Below, in pieces: positions 16,982-25,688 of a DNA stretch of 64,000 nt (within the stretch, counting starts at the first letter, position 1; each line of letters opens with the position of its first letter). The position numbers and the translations under genes are program-made. The DNA is taken from contig NZ_BMMK01000020.1 of assembly GCF_014645795.1 (NCBI RefSeq), forward strand, positions 49,594 through 113,593, given 5' to 3'. The notes under the pieces are model-generated. The model ran no database searches. It was not told the origin of the DNA and saw only the letters and a list, made by a program, of their open reading frames with translations. Source of the DNA: Longimycelium tulufanense (GTDB taxonomy: Bacteria; Actinomycetota; Actinomycetes; Mycobacteriales; Pseudonocardiaceae).

Positions 16982-17920
16982 ATGACGCACGTCCTCGTCC
17001 CGGACCGGACGTCACCGGCGCTGGCGATCCTCGTCCCGGGTGGCCGGGGCCAGCTCGGGCGGGACCTCGCCGTCGCGGCGGACTCCGAACCCGCCGTGGA
17101 GTTCCTGGACGCACCGGGCTCGGGCGAGCTGGACGTCACCGACCCCGAGGCCGTGCGCGACTCGGTGGCCACGTTGGCGTCCTGCGCCCGCGACGCCCGG
17201 GCCCGTCCCGTGGTGGTCAACGCCGCGGCCTACACCGCCGTCGACGCCGCGGAGTCCGATGTGGACACCGCGTTCGCGGTGAACGCCGAGGGGCCGAAGC
17301 TGCTCGCCACGGCGTGCGCCGAGCGGAATGTTCCGCTGATCCATATCTCCACCGACTACGTCTTCGCCGGCGACAGCGACCATCCCTACGAGCCGACCGG
17401 TCCGACCAGCCCGGTGTCCGTCTACGGCAGGAGCAAGCTCGGCGGAGAGCGCGCAGTGCTGGGAACGTGGGATCGGTCCTGGGTGGTGCGCACCTCCTGG
17501 GTCTACGGCCGGTACGGCAAGAACTTCGTGAAGACCATCTGCCGGCTGGAAGGCGAACGCGACATACTGTCCGTCGTGGACGATCAGCGCGGATCGCCGA
17601 CCTGGACGGCGGATCTCGCCTCCGGTTTGCTCGAGCTGGCCCGTCTCGTGGTGACGGGCAGGGCGCCGGAACAACGCGTTGTGCACTGCACCAATGCCGG
17701 TGAGACGACCTGGTTCGGTTTCGCGCGGGCAATTTTCCAGGAGCTGGGCAAGGATCCCGAGCGGGTGCGGCCGTGTACGACGGCGGACTTCCCCCTGCCC
17801 GCGCCGAGGCCGGCCTACTCGGTGTTGTCCAACGCTTCCTGGTCGGCCGCGGGACTCACCCCGCTACGGTCCTGGCAAGAGGCACTCTCCGCGGCGTTCG
17901 CCAGCGGTGCCTTCGCCTGA
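16982..17920 (+). CDS. rmlD: dTDP-4-dehydrorhamnose reductase
   Basis: RmlD performs the last step of dTDP-L-rhamnose synthesis, reducing dTDP-4-keto-L-rhamnose with NAD(P)H. In mycolata this sugar is essential for the rhamnosyl linker between peptidoglycan and arabinogalactan. The 312-aa protein has a slightly altered nucleotide motif, VPGGRGQLG, the typical VVNAAAYTAVDAAE, the catalytic STDYVF and Y-x3-K in VYGRSKLGGE, and the substrate loop RTSWVYG. ATG 16982 is preceded by GGGAG. It corresponds to Rv3266c by position and sequence. It converges with a glycosyltransferase across a 31-base gap. Confidence 0.95.
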   Translation: MTHVLVPDRTSPALAILVPGGRGQLGRDLAVAADSEPAVEFLDAPGSGELDVTDPEAVRDSVATLASCARDARARPVVVNAAAYTAVDAAESDVDTAFAVNAEGPKLLATACAERNVPLIHISTDYVFAGDSDHPYEPTGPTSPVSVYGRSKLGGERAVLGTWDRSWVVRTSWVYGRYGKNFVKTICRLEGERDILSVVDDQRGSPTWTADLASGLLELARLVVTGRAPEQRVVHCTNAGETTWFGFARAIFQELGKDPERVRPCTTADFPLPAPRPAYSVLSNASWSAAGLTPLRSWQEALSAAFASGAFA

Positions 17921-17934
17921 CCACGGATCCCTTC

Positions 17935-17950
17935 CCGGCAGGAGTGCCGG
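17935..17950. terminator. Small hairpin between convergent rmlD and a glycosyltransferase
   Basis: CCGGCA-ggag-TGCCGG occupies the 31-base convergent gap and could serve both genes. Confidence 0.5.
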
Positions 17951-17951
17951 A

Positions 17952-19052
17952 TCAGCCGGCGGCGCGGCGATAGGCGGCCACCGTGGCTTCGGCGCAGCGG
18001 TGCCAGGTGAACTCGGCGGCCCTGCCTCGCCAGGCGGCGAGTGTCTGCGGATCCTTGGGGGCGTTCATCGCCTTGCCCAGCGCATCCGCCAACGCCTCCA
18101 GGTTCCCTACCGGGACATGGAATGCGTTGCCGGCCGACACCTCGCGCAATGCCGGAACGTCGGAGCAGACGACCGGAACGCTGCAGGCGAGCGCTTCCAG
18201 CACCGGGAGGCCGAAGCCCTCGTCCCGGGAGGGAAGAACGAGGGCCCTCGCGCCCGCGACAACGCTACGAAGGTCCACATCGGACATGTAGCCGGTGCGC
18301 AGCACGCGATTGGGCTCCAGGGCGAGTTGCGCGTGACCACCCGGGCCCGCGAGCACCAGCGGCGGCAGATCGGGCCGGGAGCGGTGGGCCGCCAGCAGGT
18401 TCGTCAGACCCTTCCGTGGCCCGTCGGCACCCACGAACAGCAGGTACTCCGCCGGCAGCCCCACCCTTCGCCGAAGCTGGTCCCCGGGCGGCCGGGCCGC
18501 GAACCACGCCGGATCCACGCCCAGCGGCGTCACCGTCACCTTGTCCGCGGGCACGTCGAGGCGGTCCATCACCACCTCGGCCACCGCCCGGGTCGGCGTG
18601 CAGATCACCCGGGCCCGCCGGGCAGACTGTCGCACGAGCTCCGGCAGGTCCCGCTCAGCCTCGGGCAGTTCGCTGGGTACGTCGAGGAACGCCAGGTCGT
18701 GGATGGTCAACACGCCGCGCGCCCGCGCCGACGGGGGCAGCACGAAGTTGGTCGCGTGCACCACGTCCGCGGGCCCGGCGAGCAACTCGATCGGCGGGAA
18801 CGGCGCCCGCAGCCACGAGCGGCGCAGCAGCCGGGCGGACGCCGGGAGCCCCCGTGCGCGCAACCGGTGCGGCAATACGGACCGCAGCGCCCGCCAGCCC
18901 CGAAGCGTGAACGCAACCGCCCGTACATCGATGTCGGGCATGCTCGCCAGCTCCTCGGTGAGCGCTGCGGTGTACCGCCCGACACCGGTGCGGTGCCCCA
19001 GCAGCGGGGTACCGTCCACCAGCACCCGGACCCGGCGCCTACTTCGTGCCAT
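17952..19052 (-). CDS. GT4-type glycosyltransferase
   Basis: This 366-aa GT-B fold glycosyltransferase presumably adds a sugar from a nucleotide donor to a surface glycan. It begins VRVLVDGTPLLGHRTGVGRY. It has the acceptor-side stretch VLTIHDLAFLD and the donor-binding C-terminal motif SRDEGFGLPVLEALACSVPVV, including the EGFGLP glutamates typical of GT4. The GADGPRKGLTNLL hinge segment is also typical. ATG 19052 lies inside the end of the upstream fusion glycosyltransferase (14-base overlap), which indicates translational coupling. The donor and acceptor are unknown. Confidence 0.88.
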   Translation of the reverse strand: MARSRRRVRVLVDGTPLLGHRTGVGRYTAALTEELASMPDIDVRAVAFTLRGWRALRSVLPHRLRARGLPASARLLRRSWLRAPFPPIELLAGPADVVHATNFVLPPSARARGVLTIHDLAFLDVPSELPEAERDLPELVRQSARRARVICTPTRAVAEVVMDRLDVPADKVTVTPLGVDPAWFAARPPGDQLRRRVGLPAEYLLFVGADGPRKGLTNLLAAHRSRPDLPPLVLAGPGGHAQLALEPNRVLRTGYMSDVDLRSVVAGARALVLPSRDEGFGLPVLEALACSVPVVCSDVPALREVSAGNAFHVPVGNLEALADALGKAMNAPKDPQTLAAWRGRAAEFTWHRCAEATVAAYRRAAG

Positions 19053-21609
19053 GCGCACCACCGCTGCCTCGCAACCGTTCCCCGGCAAGCCGGCGCAACC
19101 GGCCCGCGGCCCGCCGCGCCACCTCGGTCGGCCCACCTTGGTCGAGATACTCCCGCAGCAGGCCCAGATCCCGACGCAGGCGGCCGGCCGGTGTCAGCGG
19201 CGCCGTGCGCACCAGCGGTGCGCTCCCGCGCAGCCGGTCGGCGGCCGGCCGGGGGTCACGGCAGAACGCCACTAGCGGGGAAAGCACGTTCTCCCAAGTG
19301 AAACGCTCCCGCACGACCGCGATCCGATCCCGGCAGCCAGCGGCGAACTCCGCGTCGTAGAGCACGTTTTCCAGCGCTGTGGACAAGGCCCTCGGGTCCT
19401 CCGGCGGCACCACGACGCCGAGCCGTTCCCGACGCACGAGATCGGCGAACGAGTCGCCGTCGGTTGTCACGATCGGCAGGCCCGCCCACAGGTAGTCCAA
19501 CACCCGGGTGCGGAACGCGAACTCGGTCTCCACGTGCTCGAAGTGCGTGGTGACACCGCAGTCGCCGTCGAGCAGGTAGTTCTGCCGCTCCCCGTAGGGA
19601 ACCCATGCCTCGTTGAAGAACACGTGCTCACCGACGAGGCCGAGCCGACGGGCCAGCGCCCGCGTCCGGACACCGATGTCCATGTCCGGCACCTCGGGAT
19701 TGGGATGCTTCATCCCCAGGAAGAACAGTCGCACGTCGTCGTGGTCGGCACGGAGCAGGTCGATCGCGTGCACCAACGTCAGCGGGTCGAACCAGCTGTA
19801 GACGCCACCGGCCCACAACACGACCTTGTCGGACTCACCAATGCCCGGCACCACACCCTTGATCGCCGGCGCGGTGCGCACCGGGGGCTTGCCCGGCAGC
19901 CCGAACGGGACCTCCGCCAGCAGCGAGCGCACCGTCGGGTCGTTGTCGTAGAGCGAGGGGGTCAGCCGGCCCAGCGCGGCCAGGTGGCCCAACCAGAAGT
20001 GCCGCTGCCGCCGGGACGCGCACAGGAAGAAGTCACCGCGCTCGAGCTGCGCGTTGAGTACCTTGGTGACGCCGACCAGGTCGGCCACGCGCTGCTCGTC
20101 GGGTACGTCCTTGCCCTGCTCCAGCAGTTCCAGGTGCATCGGGTCGTAGACGTCGCAGACCACGATCTTGGTCGAGCCGGCCCGCTTGAGCTGTGGCGCC
20201 ATCTCCATGGCGTGGCCCTGCAACACGATCACGTCCGCCCAGTCGACGTGCTCGGCGAGACCACGGGGCCGGCTCTGCATGACCGCGAACGGCGCCGGCG
20301 GGGGTGCGCACCGCGGGTTCACCGTCACCAACCGCACATCGTGCTCGGCGGACAGCACATCAGCCATGTGCCAGGCACGGATTGCCGGACCGGCCATCTG
20401 CTCCCCGAGCGCGTCTCCGGTCACCACCAGGATCCGGCGGGGCCGGCCGAACACCTCGTCCAGCGCGAACGCTTCCACCAGGACGTCGTGGGCGGCGAGG
20501 TACCGCGGCAACGGGTAGGCCGGCTCCATCGCCTTACGCATCAACGGCACGAGGTCGGTGTCCGAACGCACCCGCGCCGCCTGCTCTGCCCGCCGCGCCT
20601 CGGCCAGCGCGGGCAGCATCTCGACGAACTGGTCGATGGCCAGCACCCCGGCCAGCGCCTCGCGGGGCACCGGCACCGGTGCCTCGTCCGCGGCCCGGTC
20701 GGCGGGGCGGCGCGTGATCTCCAGCTGGGTGGCGTCCAGGTCACCGCGGGCGGTGGCGCGGCGCACGGCCAACGCCAGGGCGGCCGGCAGGACGCGGGAC
20801 AACGTCTCGTCGGAGAGGTTCTTGTAGAGCGTCGCCAGGGCGTTGCGCTCCAACAGGTAGAACTCGCGGGCCGAGTGCACCTCACTCATCGAGGCGTGGT
20901 GGCGGTGGTAGGTCACCGAGCGCGGCTCGTACCGGACCCGCCAGCCCCGCAGGTTCAGCCGCCAGCCCAGGTCCACGTCCTCGTAGAACATGAAGTAGCT
21001 GTCGTCGAAGCCACCCAGCTCGCGGAACAGTTCGCTGCGCACCAGCAACGCCGAGCCGGTGCCGAACAACACGTCGCGCGGGGCGTCCACCAGGTCGGCG
21101 GGCACCTCCTCGACCGGCAGGCCCGCGTGCCGCTTGTAGCCCATGCCGAACCAGGTCAGGCCACCGTCGACAAAGTCGACGTGCCGGCCCTCCCAGTCCA
21201 GCACCTTGCTGGCCACCGCGCCGACCGTGGGCTCGGCCCGCAGCACCGCGACCGCCGCCCGCAGCCAGTCCGGGTGCGGGCGGGCATCGTTGTTGAGGAA
21301 CGCCAGCACCTCGCCGCGGGCGTGCCCGGCACCGAGGTTGCAGCCGCCGGCGAAACCGAGGTTCTCCGGCGACTCCACCAGCTCCACGCCCGGCACGGCC
21401 GCGCGGATGCGGGCGGCCTCGTCGTTGCCCGAGGCGTTGTCCACGCAGGTCAGCTGCAGGCGGTCCGGTGGATAGTCCAGCTCGGCGCGCAGTGCGCGCA
21501 GGCAGGTGATCGTGTCATCGGCGCCGCGGTGGTTGACCACCACCACGGACACCAGGGGCAGGACCCCCTCCTCCGGCACCTCGGACTCCTTCCCGTCTCC
21601 TGGGTGCAT
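19039..21609 (-). CDS. Fused GT2-GT4 glycosyltransferase
   Basis: This 856-aa protein joins two glycosyltransferases. Residues about 18-300 form a GT-A domain of the GT2/WbbL type: VSVVVVNHRGADDTI, DNASGN, FLNNDARPHPDW and the acid motif FYEDVDLGWRL. After a linker of about 80 residues rich in Ala and Arg, residues about 390-800 form a GT-B domain: RRILVVTGDALGEQMAGPAI, VVLWAGGVYSWFDP, and a donor site around TDGDSFADLV. Two consecutive sugars might be added by one polypeptide. ATG 21609 is used. The downstream GT4 gene overlaps its stop by 14 bases, and a separate GT2 gene lies 77 bases upstream. Confidence 0.88.
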   Translation of the reverse strand: MHPGDGKESEVPEEGVLPLVSVVVVNHRGADDTITCLRALRAELDYPPDRLQLTCVDNASGNDEAARIRAAVPGVELVESPENLGFAGGCNLGAGHARGEVLAFLNNDARPHPDWLRAAVAVLRAEPTVGAVASKVLDWEGRHVDFVDGGLTWFGMGYKRHAGLPVEEVPADLVDAPRDVLFGTGSALLVRSELFRELGGFDDSYFMFYEDVDLGWRLNLRGWRVRYEPRSVTYHRHHASMSEVHSAREFYLLERNALATLYKNLSDETLSRVLPAALALAVRRATARGDLDATQLEITRRPADRAADEAPVPVPREALAGVLAIDQFVEMLPALAEARRAEQAARVRSDTDLVPLMRKAMEPAYPLPRYLAAHDVLVEAFALDEVFGRPRRILVVTGDALGEQMAGPAIRAWHMADVLSAEHDVRLVTVNPRCAPPPAPFAVMQSRPRGLAEHVDWADVIVLQGHAMEMAPQLKRAGSTKIVVCDVYDPMHLELLEQGKDVPDEQRVADLVGVTKVLNAQLERGDFFLCASRRQRHFWLGHLAALGRLTPSLYDNDPTVRSLLAEVPFGLPGKPPVRTAPAIKGVVPGIGESDKVVLWAGGVYSWFDPLTLVHAIDLLRADHDDVRLFFLGMKHPNPEVPDMDIGVRTRALARRLGLVGEHVFFNEAWVPYGERQNYLLDGDCGVTTHFEHVETEFAFRTRVLDYLWAGLPIVTTDGDSFADLVRRERLGVVVPPEDPRALSTALENVLYDAEFAAGCRDRIAVVRERFTWENVLSPLVAFCRDPRPAADRLRGSAPLVRTAPLTPAGRLRRDLGLLREYLDQGGPTEVARRAAGRLRRLAGERLRGSGGAHGTK

Positions 21610-21686
21610 AAGCGTGCCTCATCACGGGCGGTGCCGGGACAGGTACCGGTGAGTTGACGGTGCGACACCGCCCGCGTGGCGGGACG

Positions 21687-22646
21687 TCAGCGGCCGGACC
21701 AGCGACGCCACACGTCCGAACGGCCGGCGGTCGATCGTCGCCGGATCTCCCGGCGCGCGACGAGCGTGGCGGGCAGGCCGGCCAGCACCTCGGCCAGGAC
21801 CCGCAGCCGCAGGGAGGTCCGGAAGTTGGGCGTGTCCGGGACCTGGCGTCCCATGCGGCGCCTGATCGGCAGCGCGACGGTGATCGCGACGAACCGGGCG
21901 AGCTCGCGGGCGGCGACGCCGGCCGGCGCGCACCTCAGCAGGGTGCGCAAACGGTTGCGCTCGTTCCACAGGTGGAAGTGGGTGGAGCCGAGGCGGGCGC
22001 TCGCCCCGTGCCGGTGGCGGACCCGCGCGGCCGGCACGGTCCGGATCTCCCAGCCGGCCAGCCGCAGCCGCCACGCGGTGTCGGTGTCCTCGTAATAACA
22101 GAAGAAGTCGGCGGGAACCTCGCCCACCGCTTCCAGGGCGTGTCGCCGCAGGAGGACCGCGCCGCCGCAGAAGCCGAACGCCGTGTCACTTTCGGTCTCC
22201 GTGGGGATGTCGGCACCATGTCCGTCGGCGGTGAGTCGCACGCCCGCTGACTGGACCCGGCCGTCCGGGAGGGTCAACACCGAGCCGGCGGCGGCCAGGC
22301 GGGGATCGTCGTCGAGGGCGCCCTCCACCGTGTCGAGCCAGTCCGGGGCGGGGACGGCGTCGTCGTTCAGCCACGCCACGAACGGCGTGTCCACCTCGGG
22401 CAGCGCGGCCGCGATGCCGCCCGCGTAGCCGACGTTGTGATCGAGCCGGAGGACGTGGGGCCGGCTCGGGTGGTGCGCGAGTACCTCGGCGGTGCCGTCG
22501 TCGGAGGCGTTGTTCACGACCAGGGTCCGATGTGGACGGCGCTGGGTGGCGAGCGCGTCGAGGCATTCGCCGATGTGGTCCCGGCCCCGCCAGGTCACCA
22601 CGATGACGGTGGTGCGCGTCTCCAGCTCGGCCACGGCCAGCACCAT
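21687..22646 (-). CDS. GT2-family glycosyltransferase (rhamnosyltransferase-like)
   Basis: This 319-aa inverting GT-A glycosyltransferase resembles the rhamnosyltransferases. It has TTVIVVTWRGRDHIGECLD, VVNNASDDGT (donor ribose/uracil side), the DxD-like NDDAVPAPDW and the catalytic acid stretch CYYEDTDTAWRL. A basic C-terminal region of about 80 residues could lie against the membrane. The ATG at 22646 has only a weak AAGG upstream, so the start is moderately certain. It probably heads the minus-strand run of three glycosyltransferase genes ending at 17952. The donor is unknown. Confidence 0.86.
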   Translation of the reverse strand: MVLAVAELETRTTVIVVTWRGRDHIGECLDALATQRRPHRTLVVNNASDDGTAEVLAHHPSRPHVLRLDHNVGYAGGIAAALPEVDTPFVAWLNDDAVPAPDWLDTVEGALDDDPRLAAAGSVLTLPDGRVQSAGVRLTADGHGADIPTETESDTAFGFCGGAVLLRRHALEAVGEVPADFFCYYEDTDTAWRLRLAGWEIRTVPAARVRHRHGASARLGSTHFHLWNERNRLRTLLRCAPAGVAARELARFVAITVALPIRRRMGRQVPDTPNFRTSLRLRVLAEVLAGLPATLVARREIRRRSTAGRSDVWRRWSGR

Positions 22647-22868
22647 AGACCTTGTCGGGGATTCCTTCGGTGGGGGCCGACCCGCGCCGCGCCTGCCGCC
22701 GGCTGCTGGGGCCGGTTGAGGAGCTCGACGGTTCTGAGCGGACGGGCAGGCATCATGTGGAGCGGGCTCGGGGCGCCGAGGAGTGGCGTCTGGTGTCGCG
22801 AAGTAGCGGACCGGCGCAATTCAAGTGGGTGAGTGGTCGTCGGTCGGGGCGTGCTGGTGTCGTTGTGC

Positions 22869-23041
22869 TGGCGTCAGCGGGCGGGTTGATCGTCGCCTCC
22901 TTGATCCGTGACACGGGGGTGAGCCGCGGCCCGCAGGATCCAGCAGCGCAAGCGTTGGGGTGTGACGCGACTCGAGCCGGTGGAAGGTCGTCCCAGCCGG
23001 TGTCCCACCTGTGGTCTGGGTGGCGTCAGCGGGTGGTTTGA
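22869..23041. repeat. Spaced 21-base direct repeat
   Basis: TGGCGTCAGCGGGCGGGTTGA at 22869-22889 recurs at 23021-23041 with two differences, 152 bases apart. It may be a regulator site or a duplication remnant. Confidence 0.4.
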
Positions 23042-23090
23042 GTGACATCTGCACGTTCCGTGCGGTGAAGTTGGGGCGGTCACTGCACTC

Positions 23091-23112
23091 CAGAGTTAGG
23101 TCAGAGTTAGGT
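23091..23112. repeat. Tandem 11-base repeat CAGAGTTAGGT
   Basis: Two exact adjacent copies lie about 90 bases upstream of the GT4 start at 23201. At one helical turn per copy, this is a possible operator. Confidence 0.4.
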
Positions 23113-23200
23113 CGAATTCACCGGGTCATGAGCATCCCCGGTGGAGCGGATCACGCCACGTCGTGGGAGTTCGGTGGCCGGGCGTGGGAGGCTGACCGGC

Positions 23201-24334
23201 GTGCCCGAGCTCGTCGTGATCACCGAGCAGCTGCTCGCGCCGGTTCCCGGCGGCACCGGCCGGTACACCCGCGAGCTGGTCGCCGTCCTGGCCGCGACCG
23301 CGCCTGCCGGCTGGGAGGTGACCGGCGCGGTGGCGCGGCACAGCGATCCGAGCGCGGCGATCATCCCCGGGGTCGCCGGCCCTCGGGTCCTGCCGCTGCC
23401 GCGGCGCGCTCTCGCCGCCGCGTGGGAGCACGGTCTGCCGCTGTGGCCGGGCGGAGACTCCGTCCATGCACCCACCCCGCTCGCCCCGTCCCGGGCCCGA
23501 CGCGGCCGCGGCCTCGTCGTCACCGTCCACGACACGGTGCCCTGGTCCCACCCGGATACCCTGACCGCTCGCGGTGGGCGTTGGCACCGCAAGGTCATCC
23601 GGCGGGCGGCCACGCACGCGCACGCCCTCGTCGTCCCCACGACGGCGGTGGCGGCCGAGCTGAACACGCTGGCGATCGGCCCGGCCCGGGTCCACGTGGT
23701 GGGGGAGGGCGTGCCCGCGGCTCTTGCCGCCGAGCCCCCGGCGGACACCCGCACCCGGGTCGCCGCCGACCTCGCCCTCCCCGACTCCTACGTCCTCGCG
23801 GTCGGCACCCTCGAGCCACGCAAGGGCATCCCCGTGTTGATCGAGGCGATGGCGCGCGCCGACGCCCCCGACATCCCGCTCGTGCTCATCGGCGCGCGAG
23901 GCTGGGGCGGGATCGACCCACATGCCCTCGCTCGCGAACACCGTCTGCCGAAGGAGCGCCTGCGCGTCCTGGGGTGGCTCGACGACGAGGCACTGTCCGT
24001 CGTGCTGCGTCGCGCCAGCGTGCTCGCCGCGCCCAGCCTCTCGGAGGGCTTCGGGTTGCCGGTGCTGGAAGCCATGGCCGTCGGCGTGCCCGTGGTGCAC
24101 TCCGACGCACCCGCGTTGGTGGAGGTGTCCGGCGGCGCCGGCCTGATCGCCAAGCGTGGTGACCCCGTCGCGCTGGCCAATGCGCTCCGCGCGGTGGTCA
24201 CGGATCAGTCACGACGATCGGTGATGGTCGCCACTGGAAAGCGCCGTGCCGCGCGCTTCCGCTGGCGCCGCGCGGCCGACGATATCTGGCGGATCCATCT
24301 GGACATCCGTCGTGCGCGTCTTGGACATCCTTGA
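23201..24334 (+). CDS. GT4-type glycosyltransferase
   Basis: This 377-aa GT-B fold glycosyltransferase has the N-terminal acceptor loop VPGGTGRYTRELV, VTVHDTVPWSHPD, the hinge AVGTLEPRKGIPVLIEAM and the donor motif SLSEGFGLPVLEAMAVGVPVV. It is similar to the next gene and to the one ending at 17952, so the cluster may have expanded by duplication. GTG 23201 is preferred: GGGAGG lies 9 bases upstream and the conserved fold begins at once (PELVVITEQ). The upstream in-frame ATG at 23141 adds an Arg-rich extension with no support. The sugar specificity is unknown. Confidence 0.87.
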   Translation: MPELVVITEQLLAPVPGGTGRYTRELVAVLAATAPAGWEVTGAVARHSDPSAAIIPGVAGPRVLPLPRRALAAAWEHGLPLWPGGDSVHAPTPLAPSRARRGRGLVVTVHDTVPWSHPDTLTARGGRWHRKVIRRAATHAHALVVPTTAVAAELNTLAIGPARVHVVGEGVPAALAAEPPADTRTRVAADLALPDSYVLAVGTLEPRKGIPVLIEAMARADAPDIPLVLIGARGWGGIDPHALAREHRLPKERLRVLGWLDDEALSVVLRRASVLAAPSLSEGFGLPVLEAMAVGVPVVHSDAPALVEVSGGAGLIAKRGDPVALANALRAVVTDQSRRSVMVATGKRRAARFRWRRAADDIWRIHLDIRRARLGHP

Positions 24335-24495
24335 GCAACAAGAAGATTCCGTGCCGCGGGCTTGATCCATGATCGAGTGAGGGTAGGTGTCACCGAACCG
24401 GTGATGGCTGCGCACCATGATCACCCTGCAACAATGGGATAACGCCAGCGGGTTGCGGTTCTGCCATTCCGGCCTCACACGGTCATTACCCGCCG

Positions 24496-24501
24496 TACTC
24501 T
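24496..24501 (+). promoter_or_regulatory. -10 element for a leaderless GT4 mRNA
   Basis: TACTCT stands 6 bases before the GTG start at 24508, with no Shine-Dalgarno sequence. The same hexamer precedes the response regulator at 537. Confidence 0.5.
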
Positions 24502-24507
24502 GCTCCG

Positions 24508-25659
24508 GTGCCCCATCCCGAACCCAGCGTGCTCGTCGACGCCACCGCCGTGCCGGCCGACCGTGGTGGGGTGGGCCGTTACGTGGACTCGTTGGTGGCC
24601 GCACTGGCGGTGGACGGCGCCTGGCTCAGCATCGTCTGCCAACCCCGCGACGCCGAGCTGTTCACCCGGCTGGCCCCCGGGACCCGGGTGGTGCCCGCCG
24701 CCGAGTCGGTCGCCACCCGCACCGCACGGCTCACCTGGGAACAGGCCACCCTGCCCCGGCTGGTGCGCAAGCTGGCCGTCGACGTCGTGCACTCGCCGCA
24801 CTACACCACGCCGCTGGCCAACCCGGTGGCCTCCGTGGTGACGCTGCACGACGCCACGTTCTTCACCGACGTCGGGCTGCACTCCTCGGTCAAGGCCCGG
24901 TTCTTCCGCGCCTGGACCCGCGCCTCGCTGCGGCGCGCCGAGCTCAACATCGTGCCCAGCCGCGCGACCGCCGACGAGTTGGTCCGCATCGCCGGCGCCG
25001 ACCGGCGTGTGCTGCACGTCGCCCACCACGGCGTCGACACCCATCGGTTCCACCCGCCGACCCCGGAGGAGATCGCCGCGGTCCGCGCGGATCTCGGGCT
25101 CGGTGACACCCCCTATGTGGCGTTCCTCGGCGCGCTGGAGCCGCGCAAGAACGTGCCCGCGCTCATCCGTGGCTTCGCCCGGGCCTGCCAGGGGCGCGCG
25201 GACGCGCCCGCCCTGGTGCTGGCCGGCCAGCCCGGCTGGGACAGCCAGGTGGAGCGCGCCCTGGACGCGGTGCCGCACCGTATCCGCGTGATCCGGTCCG
25301 GCTACCTGCCCTTCGACCGGCTCGCCGGGTTCCTCGGCGGCGCCGCACTGGTCGCCTACCCCAGCCTTGGCGAGGGGTTCGGCCTGCCGGTGCTGGAGGC
25401 CATGGCGTGCGGTGCCTGCGTGCTTACCACCCGCCGGCTGAGCCTGCCCGAGGTGGGCGGCGACGCGGTGGCCTACTGCGGGGTCGGTGCCGGCGACATC
25501 GCCGCGGCCATCGGTGAGCTACTCGACGATCCGGCGCGGCGGGCCGCGCTGTCCGCCGCGGCACAGCGCCGGTCCAAGGAGTTCTCCTGGTCGGGCAGCG
25601 CGACCCGGCACCGGGAGGCCTACGACCGCGCCACCGTCCTGCACCGGCGTGGTCGCTGA
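24508..25659 (+). CDS. GT4-type glycosyltransferase
   Basis: This 383-aa GT-B glycosyltransferase shows VLVDATAVPADRGGVGRYVD at the acceptor side, VVTLHDATFFTD, the hinge FLGALEPRKNVPALIRGFA and the donor motif SLGEGFGLPVLEAMACGACVL. It resembles mannosyltransferases of the GT4 group, but the donor cannot be read from sequence. The GTG start appears leaderless. wbbL begins 29 bases downstream on the same strand, so the two are likely to be expressed together and to act on the same lipid-linked glycan. Confidence 0.88.
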   Translation: MPHPEPSVLVDATAVPADRGGVGRYVDSLVAALAVDGAWLSIVCQPRDAELFTRLAPGTRVVPAAESVATRTARLTWEQATLPRLVRKLAVDVVHSPHYTTPLANPVASVVTLHDATFFTDVGLHSSVKARFFRAWTRASLRRAELNIVPSRATADELVRIAGADRRVLHVAHHGVDTHRFHPPTPEEIAAVRADLGLGDTPYVAFLGALEPRKNVPALIRGFARACQGRADAPALVLAGQPGWDSQVERALDAVPHRIRVIRSGYLPFDRLAGFLGGAALVAYPSLGEGFGLPVLEAMACGACVLTTRRLSLPEVGGDAVAYCGVGAGDIAAAIGELLDDPARRAALSAAAQRRSKEFSWSGSATRHREAYDRATVLHRRGR

Positions 25660-25688
25660 CCGCGTCCCGACCGGCAGAATGTGACGGC

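Larger units (their letters stand above)
22647..23200. other. Divergent intergenic region (554 bases) between two glycosyltransferase genes
   Basis: No convincing gene is seen. It must hold the divergent promoters of the minus-strand and plus-strand glycosyltransferase runs. It contains an imperfect 21-base direct repeat and a tandem 11-base repeat, listed separately. Confidence 0.5.

Noticed and set aside
16004..16990. Long minus-strand frame opposite rmlB
   Set aside because: It is a shadow of high-GC codon use; the plus strand encodes the clear dehydratase.
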